A DNA stretch of 64,000 bases from Acidobacteriota bacterium (GTDB lineage: Bacteria > Acidobacteriota > Vicinamibacteria > Vicinamibacterales > UBA2999): contig JACPTI010000010.1 in NCBI GenBank assembly GCA_016192845.1, positions 1-64,000 on the forward strand. Direction: 5' to 3'. The translations under genes were made by a program, and so were the position numbers. Every line of letters starts with the position of its first letter. Position 1 is the stretch's first letter. This document shows, piece after piece, positions 8,278 to 17,013 of the stretch. Below the pieces are notes generated by a model. The model saw only the letters and a program-made list of their open reading frames with translations. It was not told where the DNA came from and did not search any database.

Positions 8278-8826
8278 ATGAAGACACATCGGAGACTGAC
8301 GTACATCGGCGTCTTCTGCCTGGCTGCCGCCGTCGGCTGCGCGGACGTGCCGGACGTCGGCGAAGAGACCGGGGCGCCGGAAGCTGTGGCGGCCGCACCG
8401 GCCAGCGCGGAGCCCGTCGCCGCGGCAGAGCAGACGACCGCCGCCAAGCCCGCCGAGCAGAGCGGCCAGGCTCCCGCTGCGCGCCCGAGGCTGGTCGCGC
8501 CCGTCCGGGGCGTCGCGCAGATCGGCTACACGAAGCCGGTCGTCAAGCGCGGCAAGATCGGCGGCAAGGATTTCGTCATCACCACGATGCGGATCCGGAA
8601 CATGGCGAGCGCGCCGATCGCCGGCCTCAAGGTCGACGACTTCTGGTACGACAAGCAGGGGAATCCGCTCCCCAGCGACAGCTACCGTCACCCGCGGCCG
8701 CTGCAGCCGGGCGAGGTGATTACCGTCACGCTCGAAACACCGCTCGATCCGCGCATGAACCGGAACCAGTGGCAGTTCTCGCACGCCAACGGCGAGATCA
8801 AGCCGACCCTGGTTCCGAAGCTGTAG
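8278..8826 (+). CDS. Putative lipoprotein with C-terminal beta-sandwich (FxLYD-like)
   Basis: The protein has 182 residues. A signal sequence ends in a lipobox (AAAVGC), predicting a lipidated Cys near residue 21. An Ala/Pro/Glu-rich linker (to about residue 80) precedes a folded domain with alternating beta strands (FVITTMRIRNMASAPIAGLKV; PGEVITVTLETP). Such domains resemble the FxLYD type, but the match is weak. ATG 8278 has GGAGG at good spacing, and TATAAG at 8233-8238 could be its -10 box. It is probably anchored in the envelope; its role is unknown. Confidence 0.75.
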   Translation: MKTHRRLTYIGVFCLAAAVGCADVPDVGEETGAPEAVAAAPASAEPVAAAEQTTAAKPAEQSGQAPAARPRLVAPVRGVAQIGYTKPVVKRGKIGGKDFVITTMRIRNMASAPIAGLKVDDFWYDKQGNPLPSDSYRHPRPLQPGEVITVTLETPLDPRMNRNQWQFSHANGEIKPTLVPKL

Positions 8827-8966
8827 TCAGCGCGCTCAGGCGTTCGGCCCACCCGGAGGCGAGGGGGACTCTCCACTCGTCGCCGCCGGCGACCTTCACA
8901 TCGCAATCCCCCACAGCACGACGCCGGCCGCCCACGTCAGGGCCGCTGCGCCCGTGAAGAACCCGG

Positions 8967-8987
8967 ATTGGGAGTTGGGAGTTGGTC
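8967..8987. repeat. Single-arm GGGAGTT word tract
   Basis: ATTGGGAGTTGGGAGTTGG lies immediately after the stop of the VWFA gene (on the complementary strand). Only one arm is present, so this may be a decayed or half element of the GGGAGTT family. Confidence 0.6.
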
Positions 8988-8988
8988 C

Positions 8989-11100
8989 TTATCGTACCTT
9001 GATGAGGACGTCGCGCCCGACGGTCGCGTTGGCGATCGAGGAACGCCCTTCCATCCGGATGACGTACGTCCCGGGCGCGAACTCCGTCAGCGGAATGCGG
9101 ACGCTGTAGCCGTAGCCGCCGGTCTTTCCCTGCAGGTCGGTCGAAGACCGCTGTTCGCGGTTCTCGAACACGACGCGCCCGTCCTCGGCCCGCGCGGTGG
9201 TCGTGAGCTCGATCGTGTGCGGCGGCGCGTTCGGCACGTTCTCGTAGAACTCCGCAAACAGCGCGAGCTGATCGTTCGGCGGGAACTCGCGCCCTGCCGC
9301 GAGCGGGCCCGGGAGCACGTCGCGCAGCGGATCGTTCGGCCGCACGGTCGGCGTCGCCGAGGTCGAAGCGGACGCCAGCGCGATGCTGCTCATCGTGAAC
9401 GGCGCCTTGTAGAAGTCGGGCACCTCGAGGTCGTGAAAGACGCTCCCCGATCGGTTGGCGCCTTCCTCGGCGGCCGCCGCACGCAGCTGATAGCGGCCGG
9501 GGGGGAGCGCGATCTCCGACACCACGCGGAAGCCGCGCTCCCGCGCAACGGTCGCAGTAGCGGCGCTCATCTCCATCCCGAGGACGTGCTTGTTCCCGGG
9601 GCGGATGGTGCCGCCGGCGTCGACCGCAGAGAAGGCGACCTGCACGCGGTCGAGCCACGTGTTCCCCTTCTCGGTGAACCTGAACGCGTCGGCGCGCATC
9701 TCGAGCACGAGCGCCACCGAGGCGTTGGGCGCCGTCCCCTTGTATGCCGAGGCCGCGAAGCTCAGAGGAATGCCGGGGACCGGAATCGGGCTGTTGAGCG
9801 CGCTGCCCGTGGCGGTGTCGAGCGGCGTCGCGGAGGCGGGCGGCCTGGTGTTCGGCGCCCGCCCGCGCGGTGCCACGTACCCGCGGCGTGCCCGCACCTG
9901 CAGGCCGGGCCGCTTCACCCGCACCTCGATGCGCCGGAAGCGGCCGTCGCGCCGGTCGTTGGTCGGGTAGTACCCGAGCACGTAGTACGTGCTGTTCTCA
10001 CGGACGACGCGCTCGAACGCGCCGGCAAAGTCGTTGCGGTTGATGGCGGCAAACCCGCCCGTCTGCTCGGCGAGCACCTGCAGGCTCTGCTGCGAGAGCC
10101 GCAGCGAATCCTGGAGCTGCCCGGTCAGCGAGAACTGCGACGGCGTGACGCCGCCCGGCACGCCCGCCAACTCGATCGCCTCCTCGAAGGCGGACAGGCC
10201 GCGCGGGTCGATGGCATAGATGGCGACGTTGCCCCGCGTCGCCGCGGCCACCGCATCGTTCGCGTTCTGCAGGATGATGCCGGCCGACGAGTTGTTGAAG
10301 AGATCGTAGATGTTGTAGCTGATCCCCTCGCTGATGAGCAGCATCGACTTCCGCCGGCCGCGGATCCCCTCCATGAACGCCGCCAGATCGCGGAGCGACG
10401 TCAGCACGGAGCGCGCGTAATAGGCGCGCTCCGCCTCGAGCGGATCCAGCAGCTTCAGGTCGCGCTCGCTCGACGGATCCAGGGCGCCGATCTCCGCCCG
10501 CCGGCTCAACTCGTCGGCCATCTCCAGCGCCTCGGAGCGCAGCTTCCGTCCCGAGAAGCGGTCCACCGCCTCGAGCAGCAGCCGCCGGTTGCTGGTGAAC
10601 TCCTGGCCGGCCGTCGCACGGCCGCTGGTGTAGACGATGGCGGCGAGATCGTTGGTGCCGAAGTCGTTCTCGATGAACTCCCGGAGGAACCGCCGCACGC
10701 GCGCCGTGTTCGCGAAGTTCGTGTGCAGATCGTCCAGCACGATCATGTAAATGCGCCCTTCGGCGATCGTGTTGGCGCTGACGTCGTTCTCGATAGGGCC
10801 GCCCGCGAAGAGCGGGCGCACCGGGCGCTCGATCGGCAGGTTGACGACCGAAAAGGCGGTGACCGTCTGCGGCCGGCCGTCCTCGAGCACCTCGAAATCG
10901 GCCTGCGTGAGATTGGTCACGGTACGGCCCTGGGCGTCGGTCACAACCGCATCGACCTCGACGTAGTTGACCTCCACGCGGAAGGTGACCGCGGGAGGCT
11001 CCTGCGCGGACGGCGGCGGCGGCGCGGCAGGCTGCTGCGCCATGAGGGCGGCGGCCGAGAGCACCGCGATCAGCACGGCAACAGGTATGCGAGTCGTCAT
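8989..11100 (-). CDS. Secreted VWFA-domain protein (acidobacterial type)
   Basis: The protein has 703 residues. An N-terminal signal peptide (RIPVAVLIAVLSAAALMAQ) is followed by a beta domain containing NYVEVDAVVTDAQGR and DFEVLEDGRPQ. A von Willebrand A-like domain then opens with YMIVLDDLHTNF (about residue 115) and includes RKSMLLISEG. The C-terminal half (from about residue 400) consists of beta-rich segments ending LTEFAPGTYVIRMEG. This architecture is abundant in Acidobacteriota, and its function is unknown. ATG 11100 was chosen over an upstream in-frame start because it begins the signal peptide and lies 22 nt below a TATAAT box (11123-11128). Confidence 0.88.
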   Translation of the reverse strand: MTTRIPVAVLIAVLSAAALMAQQPAAPPPPSAQEPPAVTFRVEVNYVEVDAVVTDAQGRTVTNLTQADFEVLEDGRPQTVTAFSVVNLPIERPVRPLFAGGPIENDVSANTIAEGRIYMIVLDDLHTNFANTARVRRFLREFIENDFGTNDLAAIVYTSGRATAGQEFTSNRRLLLEAVDRFSGRKLRSEALEMADELSRRAEIGALDPSSERDLKLLDPLEAERAYYARSVLTSLRDLAAFMEGIRGRRKSMLLISEGISYNIYDLFNNSSAGIILQNANDAVAAATRGNVAIYAIDPRGLSAFEEAIELAGVPGGVTPSQFSLTGQLQDSLRLSQQSLQVLAEQTGGFAAINRNDFAGAFERVVRENSTYYVLGYYPTNDRRDGRFRRIEVRVKRPGLQVRARRGYVAPRGRAPNTRPPASATPLDTATGSALNSPIPVPGIPLSFAASAYKGTAPNASVALVLEMRADAFRFTEKGNTWLDRVQVAFSAVDAGGTIRPGNKHVLGMEMSAATATVARERGFRVVSEIALPPGRYQLRAAAAEEGANRSGSVFHDLEVPDFYKAPFTMSSIALASASTSATPTVRPNDPLRDVLPGPLAAGREFPPNDQLALFAEFYENVPNAPPHTIELTTTARAEDGRVVFENREQRSSTDLQGKTGGYGYSVRIPLTEFAPGTYVIRMEGRSSIANATVGRDVLIKVR

Positions 11101-11122
11101 GGCAGACACCTGTCTTGGGCGA

Positions 11123-11128
11123 ATTATA
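11123..11128 (-). promoter_or_regulatory. -10 box of the VWFA gene
   Basis: Consensus TATAAT on the minus strand lies 22 nt upstream of ATG 11100, giving a leader of about 15 nt. No convincing -35 box was found. Confidence 0.5.
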
Positions 11129-11198
11129 ACGGCCGGCGCCGGGTCCCGCCTCCACCACGCCGGGGCAGACTTTCGGCGCGCGCCGCGCGTCAGAACGG

Positions 11199-11255
11199 AG
11201 TAGACAGTAGGCAGGGCTTGTGACACGCGGACTGCCTACTGCCTACTGCCTACTA
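11199..11255. repeat. Word-iteration palindrome, word CAGTAGG / CCTACTG
   Basis: The left arm is GTAGACAGTAGGCAG. The right arm is ACTGCCTACTGCCTACTGCCTACTA, read here as three CTGCCTA units. It lies 17 nt before the M24 peptidase start. The same word builds the much larger element upstream of tatA (48722-48869). Confidence 0.85.
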
Positions 11256-11271
11256 GTGATAAGGTGACCTC

Positions 11272-12456
11272 ATGCCGCTCGACGTGGCGGCCGTCCAGCG
11301 GGCGCTCGCCGAGCAGGAGCTGGACGGCTGGCTGCTCTACGACTTTCACGGCTCCAATCCGATTGCCGCAAAGCTCGCGGGACTGACTGACGGAACGCAC
11401 GTCACCACGCGCCGCTGGTACTACCTGATTCCGGCCGTGGGGGAGCCGCGCGGCGTGGTGCACGCGATCGAGCGCCACAACCTCGACGCGCTGCCGGGCG
11501 AAAAGATCGTGTATGCCGGCCGGCGCCAGCTCGACGAGGCGCTGACGCGGCTGCTCGGCGGGATCTCCCGGGTGGCCATGGAGTATTCGCCCGGGTGCGC
11601 CATCCCGTACCTGTCGCGCGTCGACGCCGGCACGGCGGAAGCGGTCCGGCAGCGGGGCGTCGAGATCGTCTCGTCGGGCGACCTCGTGCAGCAGTTCGAG
11701 GCGGTGTGGAACGCGGCGCAGCTCGCCTCGCATCGCGGCGCCGCGGCGGCGCTCTACCGCATCAAGGACCGCGCGTTCGCCGCGGCCGCCGCGGCGCTCC
11801 GCCGCGGCGCGGCGCTCACCGAATACGCGCTGCAGCGGCAGATGGTAGGCTGGTTCGAGGAAGAGGGGCTCGTCAGCGATTCGCCGCCTGTCGTCGCCGT
11901 CGGGAAGAACGCCGGCAATCCGCACTACCTGCCGACGGCGGACCGCAGCAGCCCGATCGGCGCGAACGAGGTGCTGCTCCTCGACCTGTGGGGAAAGCGA
12001 GCCGAGCCGGGCGCGGTCTTTGCTGACATCACCTGGGTCGCGGTGACCGGCGGGACCGTTCCGTCCGAGCCGGCACGGGCGTTCCGCGCGATTGTCGAGG
12101 CGCGCGACGCGGCCGCGGCGCTCGTCGAGGACGCCGCGCGGGCCGGCCGCGACCTGCGGGGCTGGGAGGTCGACCGCACGGCCCGGGCCGTGCTGGAGCG
12201 GGCGGGCTACGCGGACCGCATTCTGCATCGCACCGGACACAGCCTGGGGGAAGAGGTGCACGGCAACGGGGTCCACCTCGACGATTACGAGACGCACGAC
12301 GACCGCCGGATCCTGCCGGGGACCGGGTTCACGATCGAGCCGGGCCTGTATTTCGAGACATTTGGCGTGCGCACCGAAATCAACATGTTCCGGGGCGCGC
12401 GCGAGGCGGTGGTGACGGGGCCGCGGCAGATGGAGATAATTAGCCTAGGGGATTGA
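11272..12456 (+). CDS. M24 family metallopeptidase (Xaa-Pro aminopeptidase/dipeptidase-like)
   Basis: The protein has 394 residues. The N-terminal creatinase-like domain spans about 1-160. The C-terminal pita-bread domain carries the dinuclear metal ligands in order: Asp in LLLDLWG, Asp in VFADITW, His in HRTGHSLG, Glu in TIEPG and Glu in RTEIN. It hydrolyses X-Pro bonds in peptides. There is no signal peptide, so it is cytosolic. ATG 11272 is preceded by AAGGTGA. The gene is flanked by two word palindromes. Confidence 0.9.
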   Translation: MPLDVAAVQRALAEQELDGWLLYDFHGSNPIAAKLAGLTDGTHVTTRRWYYLIPAVGEPRGVVHAIERHNLDALPGEKIVYAGRRQLDEALTRLLGGISRVAMEYSPGCAIPYLSRVDAGTAEAVRQRGVEIVSSGDLVQQFEAVWNAAQLASHRGAAAALYRIKDRAFAAAAAALRRGAALTEYALQRQMVGWFEEEGLVSDSPPVVAVGKNAGNPHYLPTADRSSPIGANEVLLLDLWGKRAEPGAVFADITWVAVTGGTVPSEPARAFRAIVEARDAAAALVEDAARAGRDLRGWEVDRTARAVLERAGYADRILHRTGHSLGEEVHGNGVHLDDYETHDDRRILPGTGFTIEPGLYFETFGVRTEINMFRGAREAVVTGPRQMEIISLGD

Positions 12457-12549
12457 CGAATTTACGAATTTACGGATTGTCGGAGTCGATGGCGACGTTT
12501 CACACAATTGTCACGTTTCAATTCGTAAATTCGTAAATACGTAAATTCG
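12454..12549. repeat. Word-iteration palindrome, word ACGAATTT / TTCGTAAA
   Basis: Units ACGAATTT, ACGAATTT and ACGGATTG on the left pair with ATTCGTAAA, TTCGTAAAT and ACGTAAATTCG on the right. The element is AT-rich, unlike its surroundings, and spans the gap between the M24 gene and degP. Its first bases overlap the M24 stop codon. Confidence 0.85.
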
Positions 12550-12577
12550 CACATTCACGATCGCAAAGAGGACGCGC

Positions 12578-14101
12578 ATGTCGAACCGCAAGATCACTTT
12601 CTTCTACGCCCTGCTCGTCGCGATTGCCTCCCTGGCTGTCGGCATGGTGATCGCCTCCCGGCTGGGAATGTCGCCCTCCTCGGCTGCGCAGGGCGTCGCC
12701 CCGCCGATGAACAGCGCGCCCATCACGGGCCCAATCACGGCGACCACGTTCCGTGAGATTGCCAAGACGGTGTCGCCGGCCGTGGTCAACATCAGGACCG
12801 AGTCGCGGCAGCGCGCCCAGGACCTGAGCGACTTCTTCGGGCCGGATCTGTTCGAGCGGTTCTTCGGGCAGCCGACGCCGCGCCAGCAGCCGCGGCAGCC
12901 GCGCGACCGCGTCGTCCAGGCGGCCGGCACCGGCTTCATCATCGACAAGGCCGGCTTCATCCTCACCAACAACCACGTCGTCGAAGGCGCCACGCGGATC
13001 CGCGTGTCGCTCTACGGCGAAGACGAGGACCAGGAGTACGAGGCGCGCGTGGTCGGCCGCGACCCGCTGACCGACGGCGCGCTCATCGAGCTCACGGAGA
13101 AGCCGGATCACACGCTGCCCGAGGTGAAGTTCGGCGACTCGGGCCAGATGTTCCCCGGCGACTGGGTGATGGCGATCGGGAATCCGTTCGGCCTCGCGCA
13201 CACCGTGACGGTCGGCATCATCAGCGCGATCGAGCGCTCCTTCCCGATCAGCGAGGGCCGCTCCGCGCAGGTGCTGCAGACCGACGCGGCGATCAACCCG
13301 GGCAACTCGGGCGGGCCGCTGTTGAACATGCGGGGCGAGGTCATCGGGATCAACACCGCGATTATCAGCGAGGGCGCCGCGCGCAACATGGGCGTCGGCT
13401 TCGCGATGCCGATCAACGTCGTGCGCGAGCTGCTGCCGCAGCTCCGCGCCGGCAAGGTGACGCGCGGCCGGATCGGCGTCGGCATCGGATCGGTGCCCGC
13501 CGAGGCGGTCGACGAGTTCGGGCTGAAGGAGCGCGCCGGCGCCGTGGTGCTCAACGTCGCGCCGGGCGGCGCCGCCGCGCGGGCCGGCATCGAGCCGGGC
13601 GACGTGATCATCGCCTACAACGGCAAGCCGATCCGGAACCGCGACGAGCTGGTCGCGATGGTGACCGCCACCAAGCCAGGAACGACCGTGCCGGTGCGGA
13701 TCGTGCGCGACCGCCAGGAGCGGACGATCAACGTCACCGTCGAGGAGCTCGACTTCGAGGCCGAGCGCACCGCCTCGCGCGCGCCGGACCAGGGCGGCGG
13801 CGGCCAGGAGACGACGAGCGGCTTCGGGATCACGCTCGGCAACGTCACGCCGGAAGTGGCGCAGCGCCTGCGGCTCAACCGCAACACGCAGGGCGCGGTC
13901 GTCACGGAGGTCGAGCCGGGCAGCGCCGCGGCGCGCGCCGGCCTGGCCGAGGGCGACGTGATCGTCCGCGTCGGCCGCGAGAACATCACGAACGCGGCGG
14001 ATGCGGTGCGGGAGCTCGGACGCATCCCCTCGGGCGGCACCGCGTTCCTGCGCGTGCTCCGCAACGGCCAGGAGACGTTCGTCGCGGTCACCAAGGAGTA
14101 G
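12578..14101 (+). CDS. degP: DegP/DegQ-type serine protease (Do family)
   Basis: The protein has 507 residues. An N-terminal membrane anchor or signal (residues 6-30) is followed by a trypsin-like domain. The catalytic His is in TNNHVVEG (about residue 132), the Asp in [11 protein letters not shown] (about 165) and the Ser in [10 protein letters not shown] (about 243). Two PDZ domains follow (about 290-380 and 405-505; [14 protein letters not shown] and [13 protein letters not shown]). It degrades or refolds damaged envelope proteins in the periplasm. The usual TDLA after the catalytic Asp is TDGA here. The gene is followed by a strong hairpin and T-run. Confidence 0.94.
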   Translation: MSNRKITFFYALLVAIASLAVGMVIASRLGMSPSSAAQGVAPPMNSAPITGPITATTFREIAKTVSPAVVNIRTESRQRAQDLSDFFGPDLFERFFGQPTPRQQPRQPRDRVVQAAGTGFIIDKAGFILTNNHVVEGATRIRVSLYGEDEDQEYEARVVGRDPLTDGALIELTEKPDHTLPEVKFGDSGQMFPGDWVMAIGNPFGLAHTVTVGIISAIERSFPISEGRSAQVLQTDAAINPGNSGGPLLNMRGEVIGINTAIISEGAARNMGVGFAMPINVVRELLPQLRAGKVTRGRIGVGIGSVPAEAVDEFGLKERAGAVVLNVAPGGAAARAGIEPGDVIIAYNGKPIRNRDELVAMVTATKPGTTVPVRIVRDRQERTINVTVEELDFEAERTASRAPDQGGGGQETTSGFGITLGNVTPEVAQRLRLNRNTQGAVVTEVEPGSAAARAGLAEGDVIVRVGRENITNAADAVRELGRIPSGGTAFLRVLRNGQETFVAVTKE

Positions 14102-14217
14102 GCCTCAGGCCACAGGCCTCAGGGCTGTCTCAGGCAACAGGCGTCAGGGCGACAGGGCCTCAGCGACACCGAGGCCTGAAACGGCCCTGGGGCCTGAGGC
14201 CTGGGCCCTGAGGCCTT
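14102..14217. repeat. Word-iteration palindrome, word GGCCTCA / CCTGAGG
   Basis: GGCCTCAGGCCACAGGCCTCAGG and its variants on the left pair with CCTGGGGCCTGAGGCC and CTGAGGCC on the right. The element begins directly after the degP stop. Confidence 0.85.
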
Positions 14218-14226
14218 CTGTTTTTT
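14177..14226 (+). terminator. Rho-independent terminator formed by the GGCCTCA element
   Basis: The 3' arm of the word palindrome (GGGGCCTGAGGCC...GGCCTTCTG) is followed by TTTTTT at about 14219-14224. That is the layout of an intrinsic terminator for degP. It is the one element in the window with a clear T-run on its sense side. Confidence 0.55.
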
Positions 14227-14262
14227 GTGGTAAAAGAGTCCCTTCCGGGAGGGGCCAACCTC

Positions 14263-14817
14263 ATGCTGATGGTCGAGCGCGAAGTGAAACTCCGGTTCGA
14301 CAATCCCGAGCAGGCCCGTGCCGCTATCCGCGCCGCCGGCGCCACGCCCCTTCGCTCCCGACGCCTGCAGGAAGACGTGCTGCTCGATACCGACGACGAG
14401 ATGCTGCGGCGCCGCCGGTGCGTGCTGCGGATCCGCACCGAAGCGGGCAAGAGCCTGCTGACGTTCAAGGGGCCGGTGCAGCCCGGCACCGTGAAGATCC
14501 GCGACGAATACGAGACGGTGGTGGCCGACGGCGAGGTGCTGCAGCGCGTCTTCGAGGAGCTCGGGCTCCATGTCTGGTTCCGCTACGAGAAGTACCGCGA
14601 GGAGTACGCCGCCGAGGACGTGACCATCGCGCTCGACGAGACGCCGGTCGGAACCTTCGTCGAGATCGAGGGCGGCGAACCGGGCATCCACGCGATGACG
14701 CAGGCGCTCGGGCGCTCGGCCGCCGACTTCATCCTCGACTCCTACCGCAACCTGTTCATCCAGCACCGCGCGAAGCACGGTCTCGAGAGCGAGCACATGG
14801 TGTTTCAGGAGGAATGA
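14263..14817 (+). CDS. CYTH-domain protein (class IV adenylate cyclase / thiamine-triphosphatase-like)
   Basis: The protein has 184 residues. It shows the CYTH signature ExExK as EREVK at residues 4-8, followed by alternating charged strands (RIRTEAGKSLLTFKGP; RDEYETVV) that line the polyphosphate tunnel, and EIEGGEPGI near the C-terminus. CYTH enzymes use triphosphate substrates with divalent metals; whether this one makes cAMP or hydrolyses a triphosphate is not decidable. ATG 14263 was chosen for its strong GGGAGGGG ribosome-binding site. Its stop overlaps the next start (ATGA), so it is the first gene of an operon with a nucleotidyltransferase. Confidence 0.87.
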   Translation: MLMVEREVKLRFDNPEQARAAIRAAGATPLRSRRLQEDVLLDTDDEMLRRRRCVLRIRTEAGKSLLTFKGPVQPGTVKIRDEYETVVADGEVLQRVFEELGLHVWFRYEKYREEYAAEDVTIALDETPVGTFVEIEGGEPGIHAMTQALGRSAADFILDSYRNLFIQHRAKHGLESEHMVFQEE

Positions 14818-15863
14818 TCCCCGCGCTGGTGCTCACAGCCGGGCGCGCCACCCGTCTTCGTCCTCTCTCGCTCGTTCGCGCCAAGGCGGCGCTGCCGGTG
14901 GCCGGTGAACCGCTGGTCCGGCGGATTCTCCGCCAGCTGCAGGCGGCGGGCGTCGAGCACGCCGTGCTCAACCTGCATCACCTGCCGCACACGATTGCCG
15001 CGGTCGTCGGCGACGGCCGCGACCTCGGGATCAGCGTCCGCTACTCGTGGGAGGTGCCGGTCCTCGGGTCGGCCGGGGGACCGCGGCAGGCGCTCGCGCT
15101 CCTCGGCGAGCGGACATTCTTCGTCGTGAACGGCGACACCCTGACGAGCGTCGACATCGCCGGGCTGCTCGCCGAGCATCGCCGCACGGGCGCGCTCGTC
15201 ACGATGGCCGTGGTGCCGAACACGCAGCCGGACAAGTACGGCAGCGTCGTCGTTGACGCCGGCGGCATCGTCACCGGCTTCACCCGCCCCGGCACCGTAG
15301 CACCCTCGTACCCTCGCACCGTCGGCCGCACCGCCGCCGCCGCACCCTCGCACCATCGCACCGTCGCACCGTTCCACTTCATCGGCGTCCAGGTTGCCGA
15401 GGCAGAGGCGTTCCTGCCGGTGCAGCCCGGCACGGTCGCGGAATCGGTGGCCGACGTGTACCCGGGGCTCATGCGCGCCAGGCCCGGATCGGTGCGGGCG
15501 TACGCCACCGCTGCGGAGTTCTTCGATATCGGCACCCCGGACGACTACCTGCGCACGTCGCTGCTGCTGGCCCGCCGCGAGGCGGGCACGGCGGCGCTGA
15601 GAGGCGCCCGCACCCGGGTCGACGGCACCGCGCGCGTCGAGGACTCCGTGCTCTGGGACGATGTGGAGGTGGCCGAGAAATCGGTGCTCCGCTGGTGCAT
15701 CGTCACGGACGGCGTGCGCGTGCCGCGCGGCACGTCGTGGGCGCACGCGACGCTGCGGCGCGCCGAGGGCGAGCTCGCGCCGGGCGAGCGCCGCATCGGC
15801 GAGCTCGCGGTCGCGGCGATCGAACACTCCCAACGTCCAGCTCCCGACGCCCAAAACACGTAA
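14814..15863 (+). CDS. Sugar-1-phosphate nucleotidyltransferase (MurU-like)
   Basis: The protein has 349 residues. It shows the Rossmann-like NTP-transferase core: N-terminal LVLTAGRATRLRPLS (nucleotide-binding GxxxRxxP variant), AALPVAGEPL, VVNGDTL (metal Asp, about residue 108), and FFDIGTPDDYL. A short left-handed beta-helix-like tail follows (DGTARVEDSVLWDDVEV). Paired with the next gene, an AmgK-like kinase, it probably makes a UDP-sugar such as UDP-MurNAc for peptidoglycan recycling; this is inferred from context. Residues about 159-185 are an extra Pro/Thr/Ala/His-rich loop encoded by an in-frame word-repeat element. Confidence 0.85.
   Translation: MIPALVLTAGRATRLRPLSLVRAKAALPVAGEPLVRRILRQLQAAGVEHAVLNLHHLPHTIAAVVGDGRDLGISVRYSWEVPVLGSAGGPRQALALLGERTFFVVNGDTLTSVDIAGLLAEHRRTGALVTMAVVPNTQPDKYGSVVVDAGGIVTGFTRPGTVAPSYPRTVGRTAAAAPSHHRTVAPFHFIGVQVAEAEAFLPVQPGTVAESVADVYPGLMRARPGSVRAYATAAEFFDIGTPDDYLRTSLLLARREAGTAALRGARTRVDGTARVEDSVLWDDVEVAEKSVLRWCIVTDGVRVPRGTSWAHATLRRAEGELAPGERRIGELAVAAIEHSQRPAPDAQNT
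15297..15372. repeat. In-frame word-repeat element, word TCGCACC
   Basis: Units CCCTCGTACC, CCTCGCACC, CCTCGCACC, ATCGCACC and GTCGCACC occur inside the nucleotidyltransferase reading frame. They encode about 25 extra residues rich in Ala, Pro, Thr and His. Pairing between arms is weaker than in the intergenic elements. Confidence 0.65.
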
Positions 15864-15902
15864 ACTGAGATTCGGGAGCTGGGAATTGACCATTGGGAGT
15901 TG
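15826..15902. repeat. Word-iteration palindrome, word GGGAGTT/GGGAGCT
   Basis: CACTCCCAACGTCCAGCTCCCGACGCCCAA is given here as the units ACTCCCA, AGCTCCC and CGCCCAA. These pair with TTCGGGAGCTGGGAATTG and TTGGGAGTTG. The left arm encodes the C-terminus of the nucleotidyltransferase. The right arm ends GGGAG, 6 nt before the next start codon, and seems to provide its Shine-Dalgarno. Confidence 0.8.
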
Positions 15903-15905
15903 CCC

Positions 15906-17003
15906 GTGACATCGATCGGCGACCGCCGAACCGTGGTCGCCAGCGACGCGCGCGCCCGCATCGAGCGGTTCCTCGCCGACGCGGGGCTGCAGGCGCAGGC
16001 GCGCGCCGCCCGGGTCGTGCCGCTCACCGGCGACGCCTCCGACCGGCAGTACTTCCGCATTCTGGTCCGCGACGGGCCGTCGCAGGTGCTGGCCGTGCAC
16101 GCCGGGGCCATCCAGTTCGACGCGCTGCCGTTCGTCAACGTGGCGCGGCTGCTCGGCGCGATGCCGGTACCCGTGCCGCGCATCCTGGACCACTCGGACG
16201 CGCTCGGCATCATCGCGCTCGAGGATCTCGGCGACGTGACGCTCCAGGCGCACGTTGGCGCGGCGTCGGAGGCTGAGCACGCGGCCGTCTACCGCGAGGC
16301 CGTCGGCTTCATCACCACGATTCAGCGGCGGGGCCGCGAGCTGGCGTCACCGGCGTACGTCCCATACGGCATCGCGTTCGATGTGGAGAAGCTCACGTGG
16401 GAGCTGCAGTTCTTCGCGAAGCATTTTCTCGAAGCGTACCGCGGCGCCGCGCTCGGCGCGGCCGCGCGCGAGGCGCTGACGCGCGAGTTCGCCACCCTCG
16501 CCGAACAGCTCGCGTCCGAGCCGCGCGTCCTCTGCCATCGCGACTATCACAGCCGCAATCTGATGGTCCACGGCGGCCGGCTCCACATCATCGATTTCCA
16601 GGACGCCCGTTTGGGGCCGGACACGTACGATCTGGCGTCGTTGCTGCGCGACTCGTACGTCGACTTCAGCGAAACGCAGGTCGACGATCTGATTGCATTC
16701 TTCCTCGCCCGCCGCGGCGCATCCGCCGCCTCTGCGCCTGGCGCTCCGGCGAGCGTCGCCGAAGCGGAGCGCAGGCGTGAGGCGGACGACCGAGACTTCC
16801 GCCGCCGCTTCGACCTGATGGCGGTGCAGCGCAACCTGAAGGCGCTCGGCACCTTCGGCTTCCAGACGACGGCGCGGGGCAACACGGTCTACATTCAGTA
16901 CATTCCGCGGACGCTGAACTACGTCCGGGCCAACCTGGCGCGCTACGAGCGGTTCGGCCGGCTGCGGGACGTGCTGGCGGAACATCTGGAGGAGCTGCGA
17001 TAA
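15906..17003 (+). CDS. amgK: Aminoglycoside-phosphotransferase-fold sugar kinase (AmgK-like)
   Basis: The protein has 365 residues. The kinase fold is visible: PLTGDASDRQYFRI (nucleotide-binding strand), ALEDLGDV (hinge), the catalytic loop LCHRDYHSRNLMVHGG (about residues 215-228), and IIDFQDARLGPDTYDLASLLRDSY (given here only as IIDFQDA and TYDLASLLRD), the metal-binding motif. This pattern matches AmgK, the anomeric MurNAc/GlcNAc kinase that feeds MurU. The neighbouring nucleotidyltransferase supports that pathway. GTG 15906 is preceded by GGGAG at 6-nt spacing; TTG 15900 is an alternative. Confidence 0.78.
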   Translation: MTSIGDRRTVVASDARARIERFLADAGLQAQARAARVVPLTGDASDRQYFRILVRDGPSQVLAVHAGAIQFDALPFVNVARLLGAMPVPVPRILDHSDALGIIALEDLGDVTLQAHVGAASEAEHAAVYREAVGFITTIQRRGRELASPAYVPYGIAFDVEKLTWELQFFAKHFLEAYRGAALGAAAREALTREFATLAEQLASEPRVLCHRDYHSRNLMVHGGRLHIIDFQDARLGPDTYDLASLLRDSYVDFSETQVDDLIAFFLARRGASAASAPGAPASVAEAERRREADDRDFRRRFDLMAVQRNLKALGTFGFQTTARGNTVYIQYIPRTLNYVRANLARYERFGRLRDVLAEHLEELR

Positions 17004-17013
17004 CATTGGTTGT

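Noticed and set aside
8868..8988. A transmembrane-like segment downstream of the VWFA stop, in the same frame on the minus strand (FFTGAAALTWAAGVVLWGIAM)
   Set aside because: It has no start codon of its own and follows a TAA and a repeat tract. A read-through or truncated VWFA tail is possible, but a single hydrophobic stretch is not enough evidence.
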